Shown here one piece after another: positions 33,062-42,606 of a stretch of DNA of 64,000 nucleotides; positions within the stretch are counted from its first letter, which is position 1; every line of letters starts with the position of its first letter. The notes beneath the pieces were generated by a model. It saw nothing but the letters and a program-made list of their open reading frames with translations, was not told the origin of the DNA and searched no databases. Both the position numbers and the translations under genes were made by a program. The stretch lies in assembly GCA_002840715.1 (NCBI GenBank), contig PHBW01000005.1, forward strand, positions 1-64,000, written 5' to 3'. The stretch is from Chloroflexi bacterium HGW-Chloroflexi-4 (GTDB lineage Bacteria > Chloroflexota > Anaerolineae > Anaerolineales > Anaerolineaceae).

Positions 33062-34075
33062 TTAATGCAATTCCGGATGAGCTGCCCAAAGTCGAGCAAG
33101 CTTTTCGGCATCGGTTAATTCAGCTGGAGGTGGTGTCGGTGTGGTTATCTTTTGAACATAATCGGGCGACAGGCTGAGCCATTCAGATTTAATATCGCTA
33201 ATGCGCCCAAAACCGTTCTTTTCTTCATAAATATTATATTCACCAGGGAAATCTGCCCTGCGCAAGCGTGGATAAAGCACGCCCGGCCCTGTGCGTACGG
33301 TTAAGTTATAGATCAAGATCTTAATTCTGTAGAGTGCCACTTGTTGTACCTCCTTGCCAAACAACTCAGTATATTGTGCGCTCGTTCCGAGCCAGGCATT
33401 TAAATCCAGTGTTTTGTAGGCCATACCCATTGCCACACCGTCGCCAGCGCCGTCATCATCCATATCGCCATCAGAGGCATACTGCCAGATCAGGCATTTG
33501 CCAAGCCACCCATTAGTCGCCACAGAACTTAAAACAGTCTGGGGCGTTTGGTTTTCGTTATACCAGGCCACCCACAAGGGACGATCTTTGAACCAGGCGT
33601 TGAACCAGTTTAGCAAACCTAACGAACAATAGATACCGTTTCGTTTGCTGCTCAACTCATCCATGCGTTCAAGAAAAGCTTTAGCGATGGCTTGCGCCCT
33701 GACAGACACAGTTGAAATTGCTGGCGAGTATGATGGGTGACCATTTTCGATATCCAGAAATACACTGCCATCAGGGTCATTCTTGAGATTTGCCCAACAA
33801 GTTTCAGCCTGTTCCTTGCCCCAATCAGCATCCGCCATCCCGTTCACGGTCGCTCCTGAAGTGTGGTTGGAGTAATAATCCATATACCAGTAGGGGATAC
33901 GATTGACCTTGCCTTTTGAATTCAGCCAGTTTTCTTTAAATTTGGTGTCAATGGTGCGGCCATAACCGACCCTGATTCCCGAAAAATTGGCACTTACTTT
34001 GGTCCAGTCTATGGTGCCATTAAATTGACTGACATCAATTCCGCGGATTGCAAAGGATGAATACTTTAAACCCAT
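33062..34075 (-). CDS. glycoside hydrolase family 25 lysozyme with SH3-like tail
   Basis: About 337 residues. The GH25 domain opens with IRGIDVSQFNGTIDWTKV and shows the catalytic Asp-x-Glu in SVFLDIEN, later WVAWYNE and LIWQYASDGD. It would cut the sugar backbone of peptidoglycan. A bacterial SH3-like segment follows (ILIYNLTVRTGPGVLYPRLR). I chose the ATG at 34075 because GGAG precedes it by six bases; two earlier in-frame ATGs lack one. No signal peptide is visible from any start. That is unusual for a wall hydrolase and suggests a prophage-type endolysin or leaderless export. Confidence 0.82.
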   Translation of the reverse strand: MGLKYSSFAIRGIDVSQFNGTIDWTKVSANFSGIRVGYGRTIDTKFKENWLNSKGKVNRIPYWYMDYYSNHTSGATVNGMADADWGKEQAETCWANLKNDPDGSVFLDIENGHPSYSPAISTVSVRAQAIAKAFLERMDELSSKRNGIYCSLGLLNWFNAWFKDRPLWVAWYNENQTPQTVLSSVATNGWLGKCLIWQYASDGDMDDDGAGDGVAMGMAYKTLDLNAWLGTSAQYTELFGKEVQQVALYRIKILIYNLTVRTGPGVLYPRLRRADFPGEYNIYEEKNGFGRISDIKSEWLSLSPDYVQKITTPTPPPAELTDAEKLARLWAAHPELH

Positions 34076-34164
34076 AACATTCTCCATAACCATCTTAAAG
34101 GTTCTGAAGAATAATGGTGCAAGAAAAGAGCCAGTCCTGTCGCCAATCGCCTAATTGAGAGTGG

Positions 34165-34196
34165 CAAAAAAATAGACACGCTTTTGACAGCGTGTC
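34165..34196 (-). terminator. terminator of the Cache chemoreceptor gene
   Basis: GACACGC / GCGTGTC stem with an 8-nt loop. On the minus strand it is followed by TATTTTTTT, about 30 nt past the stop at 34226. Confidence 0.82.
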
Positions 34197-34225
34197 CATT
34201 TCATCATTCAGAACCTACAGTGAGA

Positions 34226-36253
34226 TTAGCTCAATTTGAATCGATTTACAACAGATTGCAGCATTTTTGACATTTCAGAAAGCTGCTGAGCTGAGGCGGT
34301 AACTTCTTCCACCTGGGCACTCATCTCTTCAGTACTGGCGCTGACCTCTTCCACCGAGGCACTGTTCTCTTCACTGATACTGGCGATGCTTTCAATGGCA
34401 GTATGAACCTCTGATGTATTGGCAGCCATTTGCTCGGTTGACGCTGTGTTTTCTTCAACCACTGCTGAAACGGAATCGACTGCGGTCACCAATTCTTCAG
34501 ATACTTGTCTCATGTGCTGTGTGGCTTCACCAGCCAAAACTGCCTGCTTGTTGACCGCTTCGGCAGCATTCAAGATTTCAGACAATACCGTACCGGCCTG
34601 GTTCGCGTTTTCGACACCCCTTTCGACTTCTTGTGAGCCGTCTTCCATGGCTTTGACTGCGTCTTCGACACTGGTGAGTATGCGGCTGATCAAATCGGAG
34701 ATTTCTTTGGTTGCCAGTGAAGAACGCTCGGCCAGTTTGCGGACTTCATCTGCCACGACTGCAAAGCCCTTGCCATACTCGCCTGCGCGGGCTGCTTCAA
34801 TGGCGGCATTCAAAGCAAGTAAGTTGGTTTGAGAAGAAATATCTTCAATGGTTTCAACAATCTTGCCAATTTCTTCAGATCGGCGGCCCATCTCTTCCAC
34901 TTTTTCAGCGGAAATGCCAACTTTTTGTTTGATGCTCTGCATACCCGCCAAAGTTTGTTCAATGGTAATGGCACCTTTTCTCGCAGCTTCTGCAGCAACA
35001 TCAGATTCTGCGGTCACTGCAGCGGCATTGCCAGCAACTTGAATAATGGCTTTGTTGATCTGATCGGTGGCATTGCTGACTTTGAATACTGAGGCGCTTT
35101 GTTCCTGCGCACCCTTGGCTACACCATTGATCGCCTGAGCCATCTGATCGACTGCACTGGCAGTCTTGCTTATTGCATCAGCCTGAACGTTAGACCCATT
35201 CGCCACTTGCTGAATGGTGGTCGCAATCTGGCTGGTCGCCTGTGCGGCTTGATTAGAAGCCTGTGAAAGATCATCTGCAGCTGAATCTAATGATGCAGCA
35301 TTTAAAGAAACCTGGCCAATGGCGTCGCGAAGACTATTAAGCATCTTCACAAACGAATTACCAAGCCGGTCTTTTTCGCTGTTGGGCTGTATGGTAGCAG
35401 TCAGGTCGCCCTCTGCCATTTGATCTGCAACTTCTGAGGCAGCCCTTTGATATTGGATCATTCTTTCGAAAGCATTTGCGAGTGATCCTATTTCGTCCTT
35501 GCGCTGCATTGAAACTTTATCGGAAATATCACCAAGGGCTAAACGTCCGGCAATACCGGTCATCATACCAAGCGGTTTGGCGATTGATCTTCCTATTAAG
35601 ATGGCAACAAAAATACTGAGACCAACAATTACGAGAATCATAATTAATGCGCTTACCATCGCTGTGTTGATTGTTTTCTGCACATCATCCACATAGATGC
35701 CAGTGCCTACCACCCAACCCCAATCAGGCACCAATTTAACGTACGAGATCTTGGGGGCTGAAGGGTCGCCTGTTTTACCAGATTTAGGCCATTCATAATC
35801 CACATGACCTTCACCCTGTTCATTAGCGACATTCACCATTTCAACAAAAAGCTTTTTACCCGTTGGATCGGCATAGTCAGATAAACCGCCATCTTCATAC
35901 CACTCGGGCTTGTCTTCAATAGAAACGTTTGGATGCATTACTAATTTGAGTTTTATATCGTTGATCCAGAAATAGTTGCCGTTATCATAGCGCATGTAAC
36001 GTACCGCATTGATGGCTTCAGATTGAGCCTCTTCGGTGGTCATTGCCCCGCTTTTTTCAAGCTCAGCATAATGTTCAACCACAGCCACGGCTGAATCGAC
36101 CATATTCTTGGTTTGTGCTTCTTTTGAATTAAACAAATTTTGCTTAAAAAGTGGATAAATGTATGCTGCTAATAGCACTGCAAAGGCAGCTATGATGATC
36201 ACCCCTAACAATAAGACTTTCTGAAACACTTTAACGTTCTGTAAAAATTTCAT
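34226..36253 (-). CDS. methyl-accepting chemotaxis protein with single Cache domain
   Basis: 675 residues. One membrane helix (about 11-32) is followed by an extracellular sCache_2-type domain (about 35-185). Its usual landmarks are [38 protein letters not shown] and [13 protein letters not shown]; the family binds small organic acids. A second helix (about 195-220), HAMP and a long signalling coiled coil follow. The hairpin tip is [20 protein letters not shown]. It lies alone with its own terminator; no other che gene is in the window. Confidence 0.95.
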   Translation of the reverse strand: MKFLQNVKVFQKVLLLGVIIIAAFAVLLAAYIYPLFKQNLFNSKEAQTKNMVDSAVAVVEHYAELEKSGAMTTEEAQSEAINAVRYMRYDNGNYFWINDIKLKLVMHPNVSIEDKPEWYEDGGLSDYADPTGKKLFVEMVNVANEQGEGHVDYEWPKSGKTGDPSAPKISYVKLVPDWGWVVGTGIYVDDVQKTINTAMVSALIMILVIVGLSIFVAILIGRSIAKPLGMMTGIAGRLALGDISDKVSMQRKDEIGSLANAFERMIQYQRAASEVADQMAEGDLTATIQPNSEKDRLGNSFVKMLNSLRDAIGQVSLNAASLDSAADDLSQASNQAAQATSQIATTIQQVANGSNVQADAISKTASAVDQMAQAINGVAKGAQEQSASVFKVSNATDQINKAIIQVAGNAAAVTAESDVAAEAARKGAITIEQTLAGMQSIKQKVGISAEKVEEMGRRSEEIGKIVETIEDISSQTNLLALNAAIEAARAGEYGKGFAVVADEVRKLAERSSLATKEISDLISRILTSVEDAVKAMEDGSQEVERGVENANQAGTVLSEILNAAEAVNKQAVLAGEATQHMRQVSEELVTAVDSVSAVVEENTASTEQMAANTSEVHTAIESIASISEENSASVEEVSASTEEMSAQVEEVTASAQQLSEMSKMLQSVVNRFKLS

Positions 36254-36504
36254 GGCAGGTTTTCCTTTTATATAATATTCACCTTATTTATCTAAATTGT
36301 CAGATTTTCAATCACCCTCTTATACAGACAAGAAGGTTACCGAGATTTTCAATGTATTTTCTGACCGATGAATATCGCTGTTTACAATTATATAATCACA
36401 AAATTACAGATTTGGTTGCATAAAAAACGGATAAAATCGCTCTATTTCTAAAATAGTAGGTATGGACATTTTTGTGTATTAGAATTTATCCAGTGAGGAT
36501 GACT

Positions 36505-37095
36505 ATGTTCCAGTCAATTCGCAGACCGATACAAGAACGCATGCGCTGCCTTGAATCAATAGATCAGCAAGACCGCTTAAATGGTACACAACGTTTGCAG
36601 CGCTTGCGCCAAATCCCCCCAGAAACGGGCCGATTTCTGGCATTAATGCTCGCCGGCTCCCCTGAGGGTGAAGTGGTTGAAATTGGCACAAGCGCAGGTT
36701 ATTCTGCACTATGGTTGGTTTTGGCCTGTGAAGCCAGTCAACGCAAGCTTACGACTTTTGAAGTACTACCAGAAAAAATTGCCCTGGCGCGAGAAACCTT
36801 TAAAATGGCAGAAGTTGAAAACAGGGTAACCCTGATACAAGGTGACGCCCGCCATTATCTTTCAAAAATGGAAAAGATCGCTTTTTGTTTTCTGGATGCC
36901 GAGAAAGAAGTTTATCAAGAATGCTATGAGATGGTGATTCCAAAATTGGTAAAAGGCGGTTTATTAATTGCAGACAATGCCATAAATCACCAGAAAACCT
37001 TGCAACCCTTGCTAGACTGGGCTCTCTCTGACGAACGGATTGACGCAATGATCGTTCCAATAGGGAAAGGTGAGTTGGTCTGCCGAAAGATATAA
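36505..37095 (+). CDS. class I SAM-dependent O-methyltransferase
   Basis: About 196 residues. [18 protein letters not shown] is the SAM-binding loop, [12 protein letters not shown] the acidic ribose-binding strand, and [10 protein letters not shown] plus [10 protein letters not shown] the metal/substrate region of the caffeoyl-CoA/catechol-type O-methyltransferase family (Methyltransf_3/24). GAGG six bases upstream supports the ATG at 36505 rather than an upstream TTG. The substrate is unknown. It stands 150 nt before pdxS on the same strand. Confidence 0.85.
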   Translation: MFQSIRRPIQERMRCLESIDQQDRLNGTQRLQRLRQIPPETGRFLALMLAGSPEGEVVEIGTSAGYSALWLVLACEASQRKLTTFEVLPEKIALARETFKMAEVENRVTLIQGDARHYLSKMEKIAFCFLDAEKEVYQECYEMVIPKLVKGGLLIADNAINHQKTLQPLLDWALSDERIDAMIVPIGKGELVCRKI

Positions 37096-37253
37096 TACTA
37101 AGCCTTTTAATCAAGGTTGAAATCTTAAAGAATAAATGACAAGACTCTCCCAAGTTGATTGGTTGCCTGCCTTTGGGGGGCGTGGTAGAATCACGATACA
37201 CGAAAAATTCCTCTTCTATTTTAAAGAAGAGTTAGCATTCAGGAGGCTGGATT

Positions 37254-38141
37254 ATGGAACAAAAAACAGGTTCGTTTGAAGTCAAAAAGGGTTTAGCTCA
37301 AATGCTCAAAGGCGGCGTGATCATGGATGTGGTCAACGCCGATCATGCCAAGATTGCAGAAGACGCTGGCGCTTGTGCCGTTATGGCGCTTGAACGTGTT
37401 CCCGCAGACATCCGTGCGGATGGCGGTGTGGCTCGTATGAGCGACCCCGATATGATCCAAAAGATCATTGAATCGGTCAGCATCCCGGTAATGGCAAAAT
37501 GCCGCATCGGTCATTTTGTAGAAGCACAAATTCTTGAATCCATTGGTGTGGATTACATTGATGAATCAGAAGTGCTCACCCCCGCGGATGAAGCCAATCA
37601 CATCTACAAACACGATTTCAAAGTTCCTTTTGTTTGCGGCTGCCGCAATCTCGGTGAAGCCCTGCGACGCATTGGCGAAGGCGCTGCCATGATCCGCACC
37701 AAGGGAGAAGCTGGAACCGGCGACGTGGTTGAAGCCGTGCGCCATGCCCGCACCGTACTGGGTGAGATCCGCAAATTGCAGAATTTACCCGTAGAAGAAT
37801 TAATGACCTTTGCCAAAGAAATTGGCGCACCATATGAACTGGTTGTTGAGACTCGCAAATTAGGGCGAATGCCCGTGGTGAATTTTGCCGCCGGCGGCAT
37901 TGCCACCCCGGCGGATGCAGCTTTAATGATGCAATTGGGTGTAGACGGCGTGTTCGTTGGTTCCGGCATCTTTAAATCAGGTGATCCTTCAAAACGCGCG
38001 ACCGCCATTGTCAAAGCCACCACCCACTATCAAGACGCCAAGATTTTGGCCGATGTCAGCCGCAACCTGGGTGAAGCCATGGTTGGCCGTCAGATATCCT
38101 CCATGACCGACGCAGAGAAAATCGCCACCCGCGGTTGGTAA
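37254..38141 (+). CDS. pdxS: pyridoxal 5'-phosphate synthase, PdxS subunit
   Basis: 295 residues, a (beta/alpha)8 enzyme that builds PLP from ribose 5-phosphate, glyceraldehyde 3-phosphate and ammonia supplied by PdxT. Key segments are [34 protein letters not shown] with an active-site lysine, and [16 protein letters not shown] plus [11 protein letters not shown] phosphate loops. AGGAGG before the ATG is a strong ribosome site. A TAGAAT -10 box lies about 65 nt upstream. Co-transcribed with pdxT, 8 nt away. Confidence 0.97.
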   Translation: MEQKTGSFEVKKGLAQMLKGGVIMDVVNADHAKIAEDAGACAVMALERVPADIRADGGVARMSDPDMIQKIIESVSIPVMAKCRIGHFVEAQILESIGVDYIDESEVLTPADEANHIYKHDFKVPFVCGCRNLGEALRRIGEGAAMIRTKGEAGTGDVVEAVRHARTVLGEIRKLQNLPVEELMTFAKEIGAPYELVVETRKLGRMPVVNFAAGGIATPADAALMMQLGVDGVFVGSGIFKSGDPSKRATAIVKATTHYQDAKILADVSRNLGEAMVGRQISSMTDAEKIATRGW

Positions 38142-38149
38142 GGGATCGT

Positions 38150-38728
38150 ATGAAAATAGGCGTCCTGGCATTACAAGGCGACTTCGCCGAGCACCAGGTG
38201 ATGCTCAAAACATTGGGAGCCGATGTTGTACAAGTCAGACTTCCTGAACAGCTTAACGGATTGAGCGGCTTAATCATCCCGGGCGGCGAATCTACCACTA
38301 TCGGCAAACTGGCTACCGCATACGGGTTGATTGAACCTCTGAAAACATTTGGCAAAACTCAAGCCATTTGGGGCACCTGCGCTGGCGCCATCTTTTTAGC
38401 TAAAGACGCACACCGTCCGCAGCCCCTGTTAGGATTGATGGATATCGTGATCGAACGCAATGCATTTGGCCGTCAGGTGGATAGTTTTGAAGTCGACCTG
38501 AATGTGACCGGATTGAACGCGGACGAAAAGGATCAATCTCCGTTCCATGCCGTGTTCATCCGCGCACCGTTGATCGAATCGGTTGGCAAAGGTGTTGAAG
38601 TGATTTCCACGCTTGAAGACGGGAGAATCGTGGCAGCCAGACAAGGAAAATTGCTGGCAACCTCCTTCCACCCCGAATTGACCCGTGACAACCGCTTCCA
38701 CCGCTACTTTATGGAGTTGGCAAAATAA
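38150..38728 (+). CDS. pdxT: pyridoxal 5'-phosphate synthase, glutaminase subunit PdxT
   Basis: 192 residues. It hydrolyses glutamine and channels ammonia to PdxS. The triad is present: nucleophile cysteine in GTCAGAIFLA, His and Glu in SFHPELT. GGESTTIGKL is the glutamine-binding loop. I used the ATG at 38150 (AAGG six bases upstream). An upstream TTG inside pdxS is in frame but less likely. Confidence 0.97.
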   Translation: MKIGVLALQGDFAEHQVMLKTLGADVVQVRLPEQLNGLSGLIIPGGESTTIGKLATAYGLIEPLKTFGKTQAIWGTCAGAIFLAKDAHRPQPLLGLMDIVIERNAFGRQVDSFEVDLNVTGLNADEKDQSPFHAVFIRAPLIESVGKGVEVISTLEDGRIVAARQGKLLATSFHPELTRDNRFHRYFMELAK

Positions 38729-39684
38729 CCGTTCGCCCGTTCGCCTGGTATGATCTTCCCTCCTTGATTCGCCATCACGACGGATTGATCTGCCTCAATC
38801 AAAGACATTTCCTCACCCACGGCAATCCATTAGGAATTTCCTCAGTGGCTTTACGGCTTAATCCCTCTGCTGAAAGTTTTACGGCTGTGGCTGAATCTTC
38901 TGATGCAAACACTTGCCTGATCAGCCAGGTGCTGCATAAAACGAGTGACCGTTCTGCACGATTAAATTTTTTGGTCACAGCAAATTCAACCGATATCAAT
39001 GAAGTGCTTGAACTTTGGGATTATCTGAACGGCAAAGCCGGAGAAATGGGCGCTTCAAATGTGCTCGCAGAGGTTTCAGAGTCTTCACCGGTCTTTGAGT
39101 CTTTGCGTAAAGCTGGTTTTTCGCCTTATGGTTGGGAATCCGCCTGGAAGCTGCCCAAAAAAATCAATTTGACCCTGGACTCGGAACATGAATGGGCGAT
39201 CGCCGTGCCAACAGACGAGCCGCAGTTACGCAGCCTATACCAGTCGCTGGTTCCACCCATCGTTCAGGCGGCTGAGGCTTTTTCAAACGGGGGAACACGA
39301 CGATTGGTGTATCGTGAAAACGATGAAATTGTAGCCTTCGTAGAAAGCAGCACAGGGCCAAATGGTTTATATCTGCGCCCGCTCATCCATCCTGCGGTGT
39401 TAGATATCAGTGCTTTGTTGAATGCATTATTCAGTCAATTTACCGACATTGGGCAGCCTGTTTATCTTCAAGTTCGGTCGTATCAAGCGTGGCTGCTGAA
39501 CACTTTGGAAATCATCGGTGGGGAATCCTCCAGCCAATTCACTTTGTTGGTGAAACACCTGGCCATCTTGCAACGCAACGGCGTGATCATCACCAACGGT
39601 AAATTGGTGAACAACCGCCAGGTTGAGCCATCCGCCCCCATGGTCAGCCATCTATCTGTGGATGAGCCGCCTTCTCCACATTAG
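38725..39684 (+). CDS. GNAT-like protein, start codon uncertain
   Basis: About 319 residues if read from 38725, or 306 from the TTG at 38764. The N-terminus read upstream of 38764 (ITVRPFAWYDLPSLIRH) is exactly the opening expected of a GNAT-type domain, yet it contains no ATG, GTG or TTG. The first codon available is ATA at 38725, with GGAG eight bases upstream and overlapping the pdxT stop. Two weak GNAT-like halves follow (VLAEVSESSPVFESLRKAGFSPYG; LVYRENDEIVAFVES). Substrate unknown. Translationally coupled to pdxT if the upstream start is real. Confidence 0.62.
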   Translation: MTVRPFAWYDLPSLIRHHDGLICLNQRHFLTHGNPLGISSVALRLNPSAESFTAVAESSDANTCLISQVLHKTSDRSARLNFLVTANSTDINEVLELWDYLNGKAGEMGASNVLAEVSESSPVFESLRKAGFSPYGWESAWKLPKKINLTLDSEHEWAIAVPTDEPQLRSLYQSLVPPIVQAAEAFSNGGTRRLVYRENDEIVAFVESSTGPNGLYLRPLIHPAVLDISALLNALFSQFTDIGQPVYLQVRSYQAWLLNTLEIIGGESSSQFTLLVKHLAILQRNGVIITNGKLVNNRQVEPSAPMVSHLSVDEPPSPH

Positions 39685-39698
39685 GAAAGGAAGTTGTT

Positions 39699-40277
39699 AT
39701 TTTTTTCCTGCAGTTTTTTCCCATTCCTTTAATTGTTAGTTTTGTTGTCTTAATCCTCGTGATCTGGCGCAATCGCAAACAGGGATGGAAAACCTTATTC
39801 GCAACCCTCCTCTTTGGCCTATATGTGATTGCCGTCATCGGTGTTATCTACTTCCCCATTTCAATCCCGCTCAATTGGCCAAATAATCTTTCATGGCAAG
39901 AAACCTTGCATAACTTAAATCGCACCAATCTATCTCCTCTTTATTTTCTATCGATCACCCACCATCCTTTTTCACTTAGATGGCTGTTGATCGATTTTGG
40001 ATTGAACGCAATTTTGACCGTACCTTTTGGGTTTGGGCTTGGCTATTTTTTTAGACCAAAATGGCTTAAACTCTTCTTTTGGGCACTGCTGACAGGTTTG
40101 GCGTTGGAAGGGACACAACTGATTGTTATTCTCGCAATTGGCACTTTTTACCACACCGTGGATGTCAATGATGTTATCCTCAATGCATTGGGAGTCATCA
40201 TTGGATTCGGCGTTTTTTGCATCTTGAATGGTCTCAATCAAAAGCTCAAAAAAATAAGACCTCATTATCTGTTTTGA
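39699..40277 (+). CDS. VanZ-like membrane protein, start codon uncertain
   Basis: The clear part has GWKTLFATLLFGLYVIAVIG, LNAILTVPFGFGLGYF, GLALEGTQLI and VDVNDVILNALGVIIGFG, the conserved core of the VanZ-like family. In-frame codons upstream of the first usable start (GTG 39759) encode another membrane helix (FFLQFFPIPLIVSFVVLILV), which related proteins also have. Reading it requires ATT at 39699, with AGGAAAGGAAG upstream. Alternatively a one-base slip in the T7 run at 39700-39706 would join it to the TTG at 39694. Function unknown. Confidence 0.68.
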   Translation: MFFLQFFPIPLIVSFVVLILVIWRNRKQGWKTLFATLLFGLYVIAVIGVIYFPISIPLNWPNNLSWQETLHNLNRTNLSPLYFLSITHHPFSLRWLLIDFGLNAILTVPFGFGLGYFFRPKWLKLFFWALLTGLALEGTQLIVILAIGTFYHTVDVNDVILNALGVIIGFGVFCILNGLNQKLKKIRPHYLF

Positions 40278-40326
40278 AAGCGGATTAAATTTAGGATTAA
40301 CGTTAAAATAGAATAACAAGGTTAAT

Positions 40327-41970
40327 ATGACACAAAAAAGAATAACTGATGATTTACATATTTTAATGACTGTCTTGCCTGCACGCATTGTAGAAGCGGT
40401 CAAAAAAGCCAACAACAGCGATAATTTGCTCGAGATTATCCTTGATCTCGGCCGTCAGCCCATTGCCCGATTCGTCAGTGGTGAAGTGATCTTAAGTGAA
40501 GAAGAAATCAAACGTAATGATATTGATTTTGTGATCTCACATATTGGCGAATTTGACGCAGATAACCGCGCCGGTCTTGAACGCACCTTGCACCGTATTT
40601 CTGCCATTCGCAACCGGCATAATGTGATCGTGGGTTTGACCTGCCGGGTGGGGCGCGCCGTCTACGGCACGATTGATATCATTCAGGATCTGGTGGAATC
40701 GGGCAAGAGTATATTGCTTCTGGGCAAACCCGGCATTGGCAAGACCACCATGCTGCGTGAATCTGCCCGCATTTTGGCAGAAACCAAACGCGTGATCATT
40801 GTGGATACCTCCAATGAGATCGGCGGCGACGGGGATGTGCCCCACCCGGCGGTGGGTAAAGCCCGCCGCATGCAGGTGGCCACCCCTTCACTGCAGCATG
40901 AAGTGATGATTGAGGCAGTTGAAAACCACAATCCAGAAGTGATCATTATTGACGAGATTGGCCGCGAACTTGAAGCCATGGCCGCCCGCACCATCGCCGA
41001 GCGCGGCGTGCAACTCGTTGCCACTGCCCACGGCCGCACTATGGAAAATTTACTGCTCAACCCCACGCTTTCTGACCTGATCGGCGGCATCGAATCGGTG
41101 ACGCTTTCTGACGAAGAAGCCCGCCGCCGCGGAACCCAGAAAACAGTACTTGAAAGACGCTCTCCGCCGACCTTCGACGTGCTGGTGGAACTTCAGGATC
41201 GCGATCGGGTGGCCATTCATCCAGATGTGGCTGAAGTGGTTGACACCATTGTGCGCGGCTACCCCGTGACCCCAGAGATCCGCTGGCGGGATGCAAAAGA
41301 TGAAATACACATCGAAAAACCAATTAAACCCGCAGGCACAAAAGGCATGGTGCAGGGCACCAGGCGTCTCAACCAGGCCAGCGGCGACTCAAAACGGGGA
41401 GAGCAACCCCAGCCTTACATCACAAACCGGCAAAGACCTGAAGTTTCTTTTGAACCGGAGACATACGATCAGCCGCCTCAACGGGTGGTTTCACAACGCA
41501 ACCCCAACCGCATTATCCGCATTTACCCTTACGGCGTGGCTCGCAACCGCATGCAGCAAGCCGCTGCAAGGCTTGGCGTGCCTGCCACCATCGCCAGAGA
41601 TGTTGATGACGCGGATATCGTGCTCACACTGAGAGCTTATTACCGTTCACGCCAACAACCTATCATGGATGCCGAAGCACGCGGCGTGCCCATTTATGTG
41701 CTGCGCGCCAACACCATCAACCAGATCGAACAATCGCTGGCAGAAGTGTTCAACCTGCCCGGCGATAGTGTGGCGGCCAATTATGATGATGTTGCCCGTC
41801 AGACCGAATCAGCCATTCAGGCTGTCATCAACGGTCAAAAATGGGTCGATCTACCCCCGGCCAACTCCAATGTGCGCAGAATTCAACATGAAATGGCTCG
41901 GCAGGCAGAACTGGTCTCACATTCCTACGGTAAGGATCCCAATCGCAGGGTCAGAATCTTCAGAGAATAA
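40327..41970 (+). CDS. R3H-domain AAA-type ATPase (SpoIIIAA/Ycf45-like)
   Basis: 547 residues. The ATPase part (about 40-310) has Walker A LLGKPGIGKTTMLRE, Walker B VIIIDEIGREL and a sensor-like LVATAHGRTMENLL, matching the SpoIIIAA-like/Ycf45 single-stranded-nucleic-acid-associated ATPases. A variable basic linker (about 340-400) is followed by an alpha/beta segment (RIIRIYPYGVARNRM). A C-terminal R3H domain follows (LPPANSNVRRIQHEMARQAELVSHSYG). R3H binds single-stranded nucleic acid. It precedes tmk by 9 nt. The exact role is unknown; DNA or RNA metabolism is inferred. Confidence 0.85.
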   Translation: MTQKRITDDLHILMTVLPARIVEAVKKANNSDNLLEIILDLGRQPIARFVSGEVILSEEEIKRNDIDFVISHIGEFDADNRAGLERTLHRISAIRNRHNVIVGLTCRVGRAVYGTIDIIQDLVESGKSILLLGKPGIGKTTMLRESARILAETKRVIIVDTSNEIGGDGDVPHPAVGKARRMQVATPSLQHEVMIEAVENHNPEVIIIDEIGRELEAMAARTIAERGVQLVATAHGRTMENLLLNPTLSDLIGGIESVTLSDEEARRRGTQKTVLERRSPPTFDVLVELQDRDRVAIHPDVAEVVDTIVRGYPVTPEIRWRDAKDEIHIEKPIKPAGTKGMVQGTRRLNQASGDSKRGEQPQPYITNRQRPEVSFEPETYDQPPQRVVSQRNPNRIIRIYPYGVARNRMQQAAARLGVPATIARDVDDADIVLTLRAYYRSRQQPIMDAEARGVPIYVLRANTINQIEQSLAEVFNLPGDSVAANYDDVARQTESAIQAVINGQKWVDLPPANSNVRRIQHEMARQAELVSHSYGKDPNRRVRIFRE

Positions 41971-41979
41971 GAAGGTCGC

Positions 41980-42606
41980 ATGTTCATAACGCTTGAAGGC
42001 CCCGAAGGCAGCGGCAAATCAATGCAAATTCGCGAACTGGCTGATTTCATCAGGCAGCGCGGGTTTGAAGTCTTAACCACCCGCGAACCCGGCGGCACTT
42101 TTATTGGCGACCAGATCCGTGAAGTCATCATGCGCATGGATAACACCATGATGCATCCAAACACCGAAATTTTGCTTTTTTGTGCCGCACGAGCCCAAAT
42201 TGTCACCGAGGTCATCCGTCCCAACCTTGAAAAAGGGGTGGTGGTGATCAGCGACCGCTACGGAGATTCAACACTGGCATATCAAGGTTACGGTCACGGC
42301 CTGGATCGAATCATTCTCAAAGAGATTCTCAAGTTTGCCACCGGCGGTTTAACCCCGGATCTGACCCTTTTGCTGGATGTGGATGTGGACGAGGGACTAA
42401 ATCGTAAAATTAAAGGCGGCAGCGAGTGGAACCGCCTGGACGCGCAAAAAGTTGAATTTCACAAACGTGTCAGAGATGGCTACCTTGAAATGGCGAGCGC
42501 AGAACCGCAGCGCTGGCACGTAATCAATGCAGCCAACGATCCGCAAATTGTTCAACGCGATATCAGAGAAGTGATCTTAAAGAAACTGGAGAGCGTCAAA
42601 CAATGA
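41980..42606 (+). CDS. tmk: thymidylate kinase
   Basis: 208 residues. It phosphorylates dTMP to dTDP. P-loop GPEGSGKSMQ (residues 7-16), the TREPGGT dTMP-site motif, and DRYGDSTLAYQGYG with the conserved DR(Y/F) are all present. The LID-type segment is SEWNRLDAQKVEFHKRVRDG. It starts 9 nt after the R3H ATPase and overlaps the next gene by four bases (ATGA). Confidence 0.96.
   Translation: MFITLEGPEGSGKSMQIRELADFIRQRGFEVLTTREPGGTFIGDQIREVIMRMDNTMMHPNTEILLFCAARAQIVTEVIRPNLEKGVVVISDRYGDSTLAYQGYGHGLDRIILKEILKFATGGLTPDLTLLLDVDVDEGLNRKIKGGSEWNRLDAQKVEFHKRVRDGYLEMASAEPQRWHVINAANDPQIVQRDIREVILKKLESVKQ

Noticed and set aside
41057-41323. Several long antisense frames inside the R3H ATPase, proA, ArsM and galE genes
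   Set aside because: They run opposite GC-rich, clearly coding genes and have no start sites or known motifs.
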